Shown: positions 15,204 through 24,160 of the stretch, piece after piece
How the letters are laid out: every line of letters starts with the position of its first letter
Position numbering within the stretch: the stretch's first letter is position 1
Assembly (NCBI GenBank): GCA_934408705.1
Contig: CAKRVL010000021.1
Location: forward strand, 1 to 33,298
Source: an uncultured Blautia sp.
GTDB taxonomy: Bacteria > Bacillota > Clostridia > Lachnospirales > Lachnospiraceae
Direction of reading: 5' to 3'
DNA length: 33,298 nucleotides
Program-made: the position numbers and the translations under genes
Notes under the pieces: generated by a model
The model's database searches: none
The model's input: only the letters and a program-made list of their open reading frames with translations
What the model was told of the DNA's origin: nothing

Positions 15204-17681
15204 TTATTTCTCAGCAGCCTCGCTCTTAGTTACAACAACCTTATCCAGATGCCAGATATCATCTACATACTCCTGGATAGTTCTGTCGGAGGAGAATTTA
15301 CCACTGCATGCAGTGTTCAGAAGTGCCATCTTCGCCCACTTCTTCTCATCCTTGTAAGCTGCTTCCACTCTCTTCTGAGCCTCAGCATAGGATCTGAAAT
15401 CTCCAAGAATGAAGTACTGGTCTGCTCTGGAGCAGTTCTTTGTATTCAGAAGAGAATCATAAATATCTCTGAACAGCTCTGTATCGCTGGAGAAGGTTCC
15501 GTTGATCAGCTGCATCAGTACCTGACGGATCTCAGCATCTGTGTTGTAGATAAAGTCTGGATCGTATCCGCCATGGTTCTCATAGTTAATGATCTGGTCA
15601 GCACTCATACCGAAGATGAATGCGTTCTCCTGACCAACTTCCTCAACGATCTCTACGTTTGCACCATCCATGGTTCCAAGTGTAGGAGCACCGTTCAGCA
15701 TGAATTTCATGTTACCTGTACCGGAAGCCTCTTTACTTGCAGTAGAAATCTGCTCGGAAACATCTGCTGCTGCAAAGATCATCTCAGCATTAGATACTCT
15801 GTAGTTCTCGATAAATACAACTTTGATCTTGCCGTTAATAGACGGATCATTATTTACAACATCTGCTACGCAGTTGATCAGTTTGATGATCTTTTTCGCA
15901 CGCTCATATGCTGCAGATGCTTTTGCACCAAAGATGAAGGTTCTTGGATAGAATTCCATCTCCGGATGTAATTTGATCTGGTTGTACAGATAGATTACAT
16001 GAAGGATATTGAGAAGCTGTCTCTTATACTCATGAAGTCTCTTAACCTGTACATCGAAAATGGAGTGAGGATCAACTTCAACACCATTGTGCTCCAGGAT
16101 ATATTTTGCAAGACGCTGTTTGTTCTGGAATTTAATGTTCATAAACTCCTGAAGAGCCTTCTCATCATCAGCGTATACCTTCAGCTTGCTGATCTGGGAA
16201 AGATCTGTGATCCAGTCTGGTCCAATATGGTCTGTGATCCATGCAGCAAGATTCTGGTTTCCGTGAAGAAGGAAACGTCTCTGAGTGATACCGTTGGTTT
16301 TGTTATTAAACTTCTCTGGCATCATCTCATAGAAATCTTTTAACTCCTGATTCTTCAGGATTTCTGTATGAAGTCTTGCAACACCATTTACAGAGAAGCC
16401 TGCAACGATTGCAAGGTGAGCCATCTTAACCTGTCCGTCATAAATGATTGCCATCTTTTTGATTTTCTCATAGTTTCCAGGATATTTATTCTGTACTTCG
16501 ATGATGAAACGACGGTTAATCTCTTCGATAATCTGATATACACGTGGAAGAAGTCTGGAGAACAGCTCGATCGGCCATTTCTCAAGAGCCTCAGCCATAA
16601 TGGTATGGTTGGTGTAAGCAACACATTTGGTAGTTACAGCCCATGCATCATCCCAGCCAAGACCTTCCTGATCCATAAGGAGACGCATAAGCTCAGCAAC
16701 AGCCATAGTCGGATGAGTATCATTCATCTGGAATACGACTTTCTCGTGGAGCTTCTTGATATCATCATGTGTTTTCTTATATTTCTCAATTGCAGCCTGA
16801 ATACTTGCAGATACGAAGAAGTACTGCTGTTTCAGACGAAGCTCTTTACCAGACATTTTATTGTCATTCGGATAAAGAACGTTTACGATATCCTTTGCAA
16901 GGTTCTCCTGCTCAACAGCTTTCTTGTAATCACCTTTGTCAAAGGAATCAAATCCAAACTCTTCAATAGCAGCTGCATCCCAAATACGAAGTGTATTTAC
17001 TACATTGTTCTCATAACCAACGATCGGCATATCGTATGGGATTGCCTTTACTGCCTGATATCCTTCATGGATAAATTTGTTCTGACCGGTTGCCTGGTCA
17101 TATTCAACTCTTACATATCCCCCGAAATGTACCTCTTTTGCGTACTCCGGACGACGAAGCTCAAATGGATAGCCTTCTTCAAGCCATGCATCCGGAACCT
17201 CAACCTGATATCCATCTCTGATTTCCTGTTTAAACATACCATAACGGTAACGGATTCCGCAGCCATATGCACTGTATCCAAGTGTTGCAAGGGAATCAAG
17301 GAAGCATGCTGCCAGTCTTCCCAGACCACCGTTTCCAAGAGCCGGATCCGGCTCCTGATCCTCAAGTGCATTGATGTCGATTCCGAGCTCTTCAAGAGCC
17401 TCTTTCACTTCACCGTATGCGCCAAGGTTTAAAAGGTTGTTTCCAAGGGCACGTCCCATAAGAAACTCCATGGACATATAGTATACGATCTTCGGATCCT
17501 GCTTTTCATAAGCATTCTGGGTATCAAGCCAGTTATCAATGATTACATCCTTCACTGTATAGCTTACTGCCTGGAAAAGCTGCTCCTGGGTTGCCTCTTC
17601 AAGCTTTCTGCGGTAAAGAAACTTAACGTTGTCTTTTACACTTTTCTTGAAGGTTTCTTTGTCAAACTGTTTATCAATCAT
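15204..17681 (-). CDS. glgP: Glycogen/starch/maltodextrin phosphorylase
   Basis: This 825-residue PLP enzyme of family GT35 releases glucose-1-phosphate from alpha-1,4-glucans. The N-terminal part contains ALGNGGLGRLAACFLDSLATL, and the C-terminal part the pyridoxal-phosphate site EASGTGNMKFMLNGAPTLG, followed by the GANVEI block. The length is normal and the frame intact. GGAGG lies 6 nt before the ATG. The start is only 25 bp after the ileS stop, with no terminator or promoter in the gap, so it is likely transcribed from the ileS T-box promoter. No other glycogen genes are present. A strong bidirectional terminator follows. Confidence 0.97.
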   Translation of the reverse strand: MIDKQFDKETFKKSVKDNVKFLYRRKLEEATQEQLFQAVSYTVKDVIIDNWLDTQNAYEKQDPKIVYYMSMEFLMGRALGNNLLNLGAYGEVKEALEELGIDINALEDQEPDPALGNGGLGRLAACFLDSLATLGYSAYGCGIRYRYGMFKQEIRDGYQVEVPDAWLEEGYPFELRRPEYAKEVHFGGYVRVEYDQATGQNKFIHEGYQAVKAIPYDMPIVGYENNVVNTLRIWDAAAIEEFGFDSFDKGDYKKAVEQENLAKDIVNVLYPNDNKMSGKELRLKQQYFFVSASIQAAIEKYKKTHDDIKKLHEKVVFQMNDTHPTMAVAELMRLLMDQEGLGWDDAWAVTTKCVAYTNHTIMAEALEKWPIELFSRLLPRVYQIIEEINRRFIIEVQNKYPGNYEKIKKMAIIYDGQVKMAHLAIVAGFSVNGVARLHTEILKNQELKDFYEMMPEKFNNKTNGITQRRFLLHGNQNLAAWITDHIGPDWITDLSQISKLKVYADDEKALQEFMNIKFQNKQRLAKYILEHNGVEVDPHSIFDVQVKRLHEYKRQLLNILHVIYLYNQIKLHPEMEFYPRTFIFGAKASAAYERAKKIIKLINCVADVVNNDPSINGKIKVVFIENYRVSNAEMIFAAADVSEQISTASKEASGTGNMKFMLNGAPTLGTMDGANVEIVEEVGQENAFIFGMSADQIINYENHGGYDPDFIYNTDAEIRQVLMQLINGTFSSDTELFRDIYDSLLNTKNCSRADQYFILGDFRSYAEAQKRVEAAYKDEKKWAKMALLNTACSGKFSSDRTIQEYVDDIWHLDKVVVTKSEAAEK

Positions 17682-17706
17682 TTTGATCCTCCTGTTGTAT
17701 GTTAAA

Positions 17707-20700
17707 TCAGAGCTTCGTTACTCCAAGAGTTACATGCTCTTTATTGATATTCCACTCTTTTACATAACCATCTGTCTCGCCATAGACAACTTCCTCAGCC
17801 AGTACTTCAGATTTGATCTCAGCCTCATTGGCCTTCATGGTCTGGATAATCTTGTCGTTATCCTTTACAGAAACACGGATTTTATCCATAACCTCAAAAT
17901 CAGCTTCCTTACGCATGGTCTGGATCTTACTGATGATCTCGCGGACAAATCCCTCTTCAATGAGCTCAGGTGTAAGGTTGGTATCCAGAACAACTGCGGT
18001 CTCACCTTCTGACTCTGTTACGTAGCCCTCTGTCTGTGCAGTCTCGATGAGCAGGTCTTCCTCTGTGAGTTCAACCTTGTTTCCATTAATGTCAAGTACA
18101 AGTACACCATTTGTCTTCAGATCGCTCATAGCCTGGCTTCCATTGATTTCTGCAAGTGCAGTACGGATTCCTCCAAGAAGCTTGCCGTATTTCGGTCCAA
18201 CTGTACGAAGCTGTGGTTTGAAGCTGTAGGAAATGAAGGATTCCACATCATCTGCGAATTTCACTTCTTTTACATTCAGCTCATCTGCAATAATGTCTGT
18301 GAAATATTTATCCATCACCTTCGGAGCTTTTACATACATGGTTCCGATTGGCTGACGGTTCTTAATGTTTGCTGTATTACGGCATGCACGGCCCAGAACA
18401 ACAACATCCAGAACTTCTTCCATATTTTCTTCCAGGTCTTTATTGATCCACTCTTCCTTTACTTCCGGGAAGTCACAGAGATGGATACTCTCCGGAGCAG
18501 TCTTATCCAGGGATCTTACAAGGTTCTGGTAGATATCCTCTGTCATGAACGGGATCATCGGAGCTGCAGCCTTGGCAACAGTTACCAGCGCGGTGTAAAG
18601 AGTCATATAAGCATTGATCTTATCCTGCTCCATTCCCTTTGCCCAGAAACGCTCACGGCAGCGTCTTACATACCAGTTACTCATCTCGTCTACAAAGCCC
18701 TGAAGTGCTCTTGCAGTCTCCGGGATCTTGTAGTCGTTCAGATCCTCATCAACGGTCTTTACAAGTGTATTCAGCTTGCTGAGAAGCCATTTATCCATAA
18801 CCGGAAGCTTGTCATAGTCAAGTGTATATTTGGTAGCATCGAAATTATCAATATTTGCATAAAGTACAAAGAATGCATAGGTATTCCACAGAGTACCCAT
18901 AAATTTGCGCTGACCTTCCTGAACAGCCTTGCCATGGAAACGATTCGGCAGCCATGGTGCACTGTTGATGTAGAAGTACCAGCGGATCGCATCTGCACCG
19001 TAAGTCTGAAGTGCATCAAACGGATCAACTGCATTTCCTTTGGACTTACTCATCTTCTGGCCATTCTCATCCTGAACATGTCCAAGAACGATAACGTTCT
19101 TATATGGAGCCTGATTAAACAGAAGAGTAGACTCAGCAAGAAGGGAGTAGAACCATCCTCTGGTCTGGTCAACAGCCTCGGAAATAAAGTTTGCCGGGAA
19201 CTGCTGTTTGAACAGCTCCTGATTCTCAAATGGATAATGATGCTGTGCAAATGGCATTGCTCCTGAATCGAACCAGCAGTCAATAACCTCCGGTACACGG
19301 TGCATAATGCCGCCGCACTCCGGACATTTCATGGTAAGCTCATCAATGTATGGGCGGTGAAGCTCTACTGTTTTGGCACGCTCATCTCCTGTTTTCTCAT
19401 AGAGATCCTGACGGCTTCCCACAGATTCCATATGACCGCAGCTGCACTCCCAGATATTCAGTGGAGTTCCCCAGTAACGGTTACGGCTGATACCCCAGTC
19501 CTGAACGTTCTCAAGCCAGTCACCGAAACGTCCTTTACCAATGCTCTCCGGAATCCAGTTGATGGTATTGTTATTGCGGATCAGATCCTCTTTAACAGCT
19601 GTCATTTTGATAAACCAGGATTCTCTTGCATAATAGATCAGTGGTGTATCACAACGCCAGCAATGTGGATAATCATGCTCGAATTTCGGAGCATCGAACA
19701 GCTTGCCTTCTTTTTCAAGATCAGCCAGTACCATTGGATCTGCTTTCTTAACAAATACACCGGCATATGGTGTCTCAGCAGTAAGATCACCCTTGCCATC
19801 TACAAACTGTACAAATGGAAGACCATATTCACGGCCCACACGGTTATCGTCCTCACCGAATGCAGGAGCGATATGAACGATACCGGTACCATCACTCATA
19901 GTAACGTAGTTATCACATACGATATAGTGCGCTTTCTTGCCCTTGGATGCTACATAGTCGCCTGTGCATTTAAACAGCGGCTCATATTCCTTGTATTCCA
20001 GATCTTTACCCTTGTAAGTTTCCAGAACCTCATATGCAGGCTCCTCTTCCTTTGCAAGCTTGCCAAGTACTTTGTCAAGAAGTGCTTCTGCCATATAGTA
20101 AGTATATCCATCTGCAGCTTTTACCTTACAGTAAGTCTCATCCGGATTTACACAAAGTGCAACGTTAGAAGGCAATGTCCATGGTGTGGTTGTCCATGCC
20201 AGGAAATATGCGTCCTCTCCAACTACTTTGAAACGCGCAATTGCAGAACGCTCTTTTACTAATTTATAGCCCTGGGAAACCTCCTGGGATGAAAGCGGGG
20301 TTCCACAGCGCGGGCAATAAGGAACGATCTTGAAGCCTTTGTATAAGAGACCTTTGTCCCAGATTTCTTTCAGTGCCCACCACTCAGATTCAATGTAATT
20401 ATCCTCGTAGGTTACATATGGATGCTCCATATCAGCCCAGAAACCAACTGTTGAGGAGAAATCCTCCCACATTCCTTTATATTTCCAGACACTCTCTTTA
20501 CACTGCTGGATAAACGGCTCCATACCGTATTCCTCGATCTGCTCTTTTCCATCCAGACCAAGCTTCTTCTCTACTTCAAGCTCTACCGGAAGACCGTGAG
20601 TATCCCATCCGGCCTTACGCGGAACCATGTAACCCTTCATTGCACGGTATCTTGGAATCATATCCTTGATAACACGTGTCAGTACATGGCCGATATGCGG

Positions 20701-20859
20701 CTTGCCGTTTGCAGTCGGCGGTCCGTCATAAAATGTATAGGTTGGACCTTCTTTACGGTTTTCCATACTTTTTTCGAAAATATGGTTTTCTTTCCAGAAT
20801 TCTTCTACTTTTTTCTCGCGATCTACGAAATTGAGATTCGTGTCTACTTTCTGGTACAA
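17707..20859 (-). CDS. ileS: Isoleucyl-tRNA synthetase, long (IleRS2-like) form
   Basis: This 1051-residue class Ia synthetase charges tRNA-Ile. HIGH is intact at 55-58 (GKPHIGHVL) and KMSKS at about 602-606. The long length, the GWDTHGLPVE motif and the extended C-terminus match the eukaryote-like IleRS2 branch rather than the ~930-residue IleRS1; some IleRS2 enzymes tolerate mupirocin. The start is a TTG at 20859, with AGGAGG 8 nt upstream. An in-frame ATG at 20955 lies inside the T-box terminator and is rejected; the next ATG would remove the N-terminus. It is controlled by the T-box leader and is probably co-transcribed with glgP. Confidence 0.97.
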   Translation of the reverse strand: MYQKVDTNLNFVDREKKVEEFWKENHIFEKSMENRKEGPTYTFYDGPPTANGKPHIGHVLTRVIKDMIPRYRAMKGYMVPRKAGWDTHGLPVELEVEKKLGLDGKEQIEEYGMEPFIQQCKESVWKYKGMWEDFSSTVGFWADMEHPYVTYEDNYIESEWWALKEIWDKGLLYKGFKIVPYCPRCGTPLSSQEVSQGYKLVKERSAIARFKVVGEDAYFLAWTTTPWTLPSNVALCVNPDETYCKVKAADGYTYYMAEALLDKVLGKLAKEEEPAYEVLETYKGKDLEYKEYEPLFKCTGDYVASKGKKAHYIVCDNYVTMSDGTGIVHIAPAFGEDDNRVGREYGLPFVQFVDGKGDLTAETPYAGVFVKKADPMVLADLEKEGKLFDAPKFEHDYPHCWRCDTPLIYYARESWFIKMTAVKEDLIRNNNTINWIPESIGKGRFGDWLENVQDWGISRNRYWGTPLNIWECSCGHMESVGSRQDLYEKTGDERAKTVELHRPYIDELTMKCPECGGIMHRVPEVIDCWFDSGAMPFAQHHYPFENQELFKQQFPANFISEAVDQTRGWFYSLLAESTLLFNQAPYKNVIVLGHVQDENGQKMSKSKGNAVDPFDALQTYGADAIRWYFYINSAPWLPNRFHGKAVQEGQRKFMGTLWNTYAFFVLYANIDNFDATKYTLDYDKLPVMDKWLLSKLNTLVKTVDEDLNDYKIPETARALQGFVDEMSNWYVRRCRERFWAKGMEQDKINAYMTLYTALVTVAKAAAPMIPFMTEDIYQNLVRSLDKTAPESIHLCDFPEVKEEWINKDLEENMEEVLDVVVLGRACRNTANIKNRQPIGTMYVKAPKVMDKYFTDIIADELNVKEVKFADDVESFISYSFKPQLRTVGPKYGKLLGGIRTALAEINGSQAMSDLKTNGVLVLDINGNKVELTEEDLLIETAQTEGYVTESEGETAVVLDTNLTPELIEEGFVREIISKIQTMRKEADFEVMDKIRVSVKDNDKIIQTMKANEAEIKSEVLAEEVVYGETDGYVKEWNINKEHVTLGVTKL

Positions 20860-20941
20860 AGCTTTTTCCTCCTTCAATATTATCAGTCGATTGCTGTTGG
20901 AATTTCTTATTACAGAACAAAGCGGACAAGTCCGCTTACAT

Positions 20942-21240
20942 AAAAAAGCCCTCATCCTGCAAAAGGACGAAGGCTGTCAGCACTCGTTATACCACCTGTT
21001 ACAATGTACGGGTTCACAACTGTGACCGATACATGCTCCCTGTAACGGAGGAATTCCGTTATCTCCTACTTGTTCCTTCAGAGATAAAACTCCGGAGTGA
21101 TCTTCGGCTGAATCTACTTGTGCCGGGCTTACACCGTCCCCGTCTCGCTGAAAAGATCGCAGGCAATTTCTTCCTGACCATCTTAAACGTTCAAAATCAG
21201 CTTACTGTCTCCATCGCAGTCTTTAGCTATTATGTTTTCC
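20942..21240 (-). ncRNA. T-box riboswitch leader, isoleucine specifier
   Basis: The ~300-nt untranslated leader of ileS carries the T-box core AACAGGTGGTATAACGAG (about 20984-21001), whose TGGT pairs with the uncharged tRNA acceptor end. It ends in an intrinsic terminator (about 20942-20975) with TTTTTT on the minus strand. The Stem I specifier is most likely AUC at 21099-21101, in GAAGATCACTCC, where the codon is followed by A. Uncharged tRNA-Ile is expected to stabilise the antiterminator and permit transcription of ileS and probably glgP. Confidence 0.92.
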
Positions 21241-21245
21241 TGTCT

Positions 21246-21275
21246 ATTATAAGGGTCTGAATTTCTATATGTCAA
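21246..21275 (-). promoter_or_regulatory. ileS promoter
   Basis: A consensus TTGACA (21270-21275) and TATAAT (21246-21251) are 18 bp apart on the minus strand, directly before the T-box leader. The 569-base stretch 20860-21428 is thus explained by leader, this promoter and the oppositely oriented carboxypeptidase promoter. Confidence 0.9.
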
Positions 21276-21389
21276 GTGTTTTTCCGCTGAAAAAGTGGGA
21301 AGAATAGAAGCAAATACTGCTGTATTTGTCGATTTTCCCAGATGGCAGGAACAATTCACATTCTTTTAATAGTTTTAAATATGGAAAAG

Positions 21390-21398
21390 TGGTATAAT
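21390..21398 (+). promoter_or_regulatory. Extended -10 promoter of the carboxypeptidase gene
   Basis: TGGTATAAT fits the extended -10 pattern TGnTATAAT, ~30 bp before the start codon. No good -35 is seen, as is typical for extended -10 promoters. Confidence 0.6.
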
Positions 21399-21428
21399 AA
21401 AACACATCAACTTTAGAAAGGATTTTTT

Positions 21429-22697
21429 ATGAGCAGAAGAAATCTTCATATGAAAATAAAACGGATTTTCTGCGGAGTTCTGGCGGCAGGAATGCTGCTG
21501 GGGCAGACCGGTACAATATGGGCAGAAGCCACTGACACCACAGCAGGTGACACAGTCACCGGTTCACCTACCCCTACTCCGGATCCCCATACTGAATATT
21601 ATACACAGGCAGCTGATACGGATTCCATCGAAGGCTGGCCGGAGGGACCCCGGATAGAAGCTCAGTCAGCAGTTCTCATGGATTTGAACACAGAGGCTAT
21701 TCTGTATTCTAAGAATGCCAATACCAAGCTGTATCCAGCCAGTATTACCAAGCTTCTCACCTGTCTTCTTGGCTGCGAACACCTGGATGTAAATGCTGAG
21801 GTTACTTTATCCCAGCAGGCAGCATACGGCATTGAAGCCGGAAGCTCCACCATTTACGGTGACGCCGGAGAGGTTTTCACAGTTGAGCAGTGTCTCATGG
21901 CTCTGATGCTGGAATCAGCTAACGAAATGGCACTTGCCATAGGCGAAGAGGTTTCCGGTTCTGTAAAAAAATTTGTTGAACTAATGAACACCAGAGCGGA
22001 ACAGCTTGGATGCAAGAATTCCCACTTTAACAACCCTAACGGTCTTCCTGATGAGACACATGTAACTACAGCCGCTGATATGGCGAAGATTGCCAAGGCT
22101 GCATGGCAGAATTCTCTTTGCAGGAAATTTTTTACCACAGACCTGTATAACATTCCTCCAACTAATATTTTTAAGGAAACCCGCTATCTCCTGAATCATC
22201 ATAAGATGATGGAGGGCAGAGATTACGCTTACAGCGGTGTTCTCGGAGGAAAAACCGGTTATACAGATGCCGCCGGTTCCACACTGATCACCTACGCCAA
22301 GCGTGGAAATATGGCTCTGGTTGCTGTTGTCATGAACTCTGTAAATGGTGCGTGGGCTGATACTAAAAGCCTTCTGGACTATGGTTTTGATAGCTTTGAA
22401 TGCAAAAAGGTCAAGCTCAGCAAGAATCCGGTTCCTAAGAAGAACCTGCCAAATGAACAATATCTGCTGAATAATTGCGGCAATACCTATCCATTCTACT
22501 ACACCAGAAATGTTTATGTTACAGTTCCAACCGGAACAGATCTTAGCACCCTTACCAGGAAGCAGGCGATTCTTTCTAATGCAGTGGGGCCGCTGAGATT
22601 AAAGAGCAAATACTATTTCAATGGACAAATGGTGGGATGGGGAATGCAATACGAACGATCAGTTATGACTGATCTGCTGACTATACCACGGACATAA
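21429..22697 (+). CDS. D-alanyl-D-alanine carboxypeptidase (peptidase S11)
   Basis: This 422-residue secreted penicillin-binding protein trims the terminal D-Ala of peptidoglycan stem peptides. A signal peptide (about 1-32, ending WAEA) and a Thr/Pro-rich linker precede the transpeptidase-like domain. The active-site set is complete: SITK at 105-108 (Ser105 nucleophile), SAN at 163-165 and KTG at 275-277. The C-terminal ~100 residues form the beta-rich domain seen in DacA/DacF proteins, although no amphipathic membrane anchor is clear at the end. AAAGGA lies 7 nt before the ATG. The gene stands alone, divergent from ileS. Confidence 0.95.
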   Translation: MSRRNLHMKIKRIFCGVLAAGMLLGQTGTIWAEATDTTAGDTVTGSPTPTPDPHTEYYTQAADTDSIEGWPEGPRIEAQSAVLMDLNTEAILYSKNANTKLYPASITKLLTCLLGCEHLDVNAEVTLSQQAAYGIEAGSSTIYGDAGEVFTVEQCLMALMLESANEMALAIGEEVSGSVKKFVELMNTRAEQLGCKNSHFNNPNGLPDETHVTTAADMAKIAKAAWQNSLCRKFFTTDLYNIPPTNIFKETRYLLNHHKMMEGRDYAYSGVLGGKTGYTDAAGSTLITYAKRGNMALVAVVMNSVNGAWADTKSLLDYGFDSFECKKVKLSKNPVPKKNLPNEQYLLNNCGNTYPFYYTRNVYVTVPTGTDLSTLTRKQAILSNAVGPLRLKSKYYFNGQMVGWGMQYERSVMTDLLTIPRT

Positions 22698-22717
22698 AAT
22701 GAAGTGAAACATAACAC

Positions 22718-22747
22718 GGGCTGGAGCGTTTAAATATGCTCCAGCCC
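22718..22747. terminator. Hairpin between convergent carboxypeptidase and Ig-like genes
   Basis: GGGCTGGAGC (22718-22727) and GCTCCAGCCC (22738-22747) form a perfect 10-bp GC-rich stem with a 10-nt loop. The tails are only moderately T-rich (T5 starts 22 nt on, in the plus direction), so it is a probable rather than certain terminator. Confidence 0.6.
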
Positions 22748-22780
22748 ATTCTCCTTGAACTGCAATTCTTTTTATGAAAT

Positions 22781-24064
22781 TTACTTCTTATACCAGAATC
22801 TTAAACATTTCACCTTAATATTCGATGGATTTGATATAAGTTTTCCTATATCGAGGTTCATTGTCCTGGTCTTTCCAGGTTTTATGTTAACCTTAAAAGT
22901 TTTGGTGCGAGTCATTTCTTCGTTAATAGTCATGGTAAACCGAAGCTTCACTTTGGTAATAGTAGTTTTGGATTTGTTCGTAAATTTAGTTTTATAATAA
23001 GTTTTACCTGTATCTGGATAATATTTATAACCAAGCACTTTAACCTGCAGCTGCTTCAGCTTGGGCTTTGGTGCCGGCTTCTTATTTACAATTACAGTTA
23101 TAACTCTTCGCTTGCCATTCACCAGAGCACTTACCTTCGCGGTACCTGGCTTCTTTGCAATAATAAAACCACCGGCTGCATCAACAATCTTTTTATTACT
23201 GGATTTTACCTTCTTGATCGTAATGTCACCGCCACCTGTTTTGAACACATAACTGGAAAACATTGTTGTGTCTCCCACTCTAAGGGAAATCGAACTGGAA
23301 ACGGTTATGATGGTTTTTTGCACTGTAAACGAAGCCTTTTGCGTCTGTTTTCCATAATTGAAAACCAAATCAGCGGAACCTGCTTTCAGGAAATAAACGC
23401 TTACCTCAAAGCTGTCATTAGAACTGGGGGTAATACCTGTAACCGTTGCTACTGATGGATCTGAAATGCTTACAGAATATTTTGATGGATCCTTATTGGA
23501 ATCAAAAACATAAGGATCATCCACTGTTATCAGAAACATTCCTGTAGTTTTATCATAATTGGTTTCCGGCGGGTAAATTTTGATTTCTGCATTTTTACGG
23601 TTTTCCCGGACATTTACCGTAATATTAAAATCCACATACTGTTCCGGAACATAGCCATCATAAATCAGCCCTATTTCCATAAATTCCAGCTTTCCCGACT
23701 CACTAAAGGACTCTGAACCCTGTGCAATATTATTTCCATTCGGATACAGATAGGTGCTGTTATCATCCAGCCATAAGCTTACCCAATGCAGAGACAGATC
23801 ATCCCTTGAAAAGGTTATGGTCGCATCCACCTGATAGTCCATCGCTTCTCCGGATGGAATCTGGTAGCCAATATAATACTTAAATTTATTTTCGCTTTGC
23901 AAATCCAGGGTTCCGCTTCCGCTAAGCTTAAATCCATCTTGAGTGATCTCCTTCGTAATCGCAGCCTGAGCCTGCTTTGGTCCGAAACAGAGCAGCATAA
24001 GCATTGCAAAAACAAAGGTCAGAATATATTTTCCAAATCCTGCTGAACTCTTTTTCCTAATCAT
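22781..24064 (-). CDS. Secreted protein with bacterial Ig-like (Big2-type) domain
   Basis: This 427-residue protein has an N-terminal signal peptide (about 1-35, ending AQA). The first ~150 residues are beta-rich without a recognised family. A Big2-like region follows at about 190-330, with the typical pattern SDPSVATVTGI and SSNKKIVDAAGGFIIAKKPGTAKV. A Pro/Lys linker (KKPAPKPKLKQ) leads to a Lys/Thr-rich C-terminal beta domain. No LPxTG anchor or second membrane segment is seen, so release or wall binding by charge is likely. Function is unknown; adhesion or wall binding is possible. The GGAGGGGG ribosome site before the ATG can pair with an upstream element. Confidence 0.8.
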   Translation of the reverse strand: MIRKKSSAGFGKYILTFVFAMLMLLCFGPKQAQAAITKEITQDGFKLSGSGTLDLQSENKFKYYIGYQIPSGEAMDYQVDATITFSRDDLSLHWVSLWLDDNSTYLYPNGNNIAQGSESFSESGKLEFMEIGLIYDGYVPEQYVDFNITVNVRENRKNAEIKIYPPETNYDKTTGMFLITVDDPYVFDSNKDPSKYSVSISDPSVATVTGITPSSNDSFEVSVYFLKAGSADLVFNYGKQTQKASFTVQKTIITVSSSISLRVGDTTMFSSYVFKTGGGDITIKKVKSSNKKIVDAAGGFIIAKKPGTAKVSALVNGKRRVITVIVNKKPAPKPKLKQLQVKVLGYKYYPDTGKTYYKTKFTNKSKTTITKVKLRFTMTINEEMTRTKTFKVNIKPGKTRTMNLDIGKLISNPSNIKVKCLRFWYKK

Positions 24065-24138
24065 AAAAACCCCCTCCTTTTCTTTTATACACTAATAATA
24101 TCTCTTATGATCAGTATATATATCCGGAGGGGATTTTT
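24065..24138 (-). promoter_or_regulatory. Ribosome-site-sequestering inverted repeat
   Basis: In minus-strand RNA, AAAAAUCCCCUCC (24126-24138) can pair along 13 bp, with one G-U wobble, to GGAGGGGGUUUUU (24065-24077), which contains the ribosome site and touches the ATG. The loop is 48 nt and AT-rich. RNA reading through from the exonuclease gene would carry both arms. RNA started inside the loop would carry only the ribosome site. Confidence 0.65.
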
Positions 24139-24160
24139 CTATTAACCAATTGTTAGTTTC

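Noticed and set aside
16368..17432. A 354-codon plus-strand open frame inside glgP
   Set aside because: It is the antisense shadow of a strongly conserved enzyme gene; its protein is Cys/Ile-rich and has no ribosome site or family features.
20860..20955. N-terminal extension of ileS to an upstream ATG
   Set aside because: The extra 32 codons lie in the T-box terminator region. AGGAGG is correctly spaced for the TTG at 20859, and the added residues do not resemble a synthetase N-terminus.
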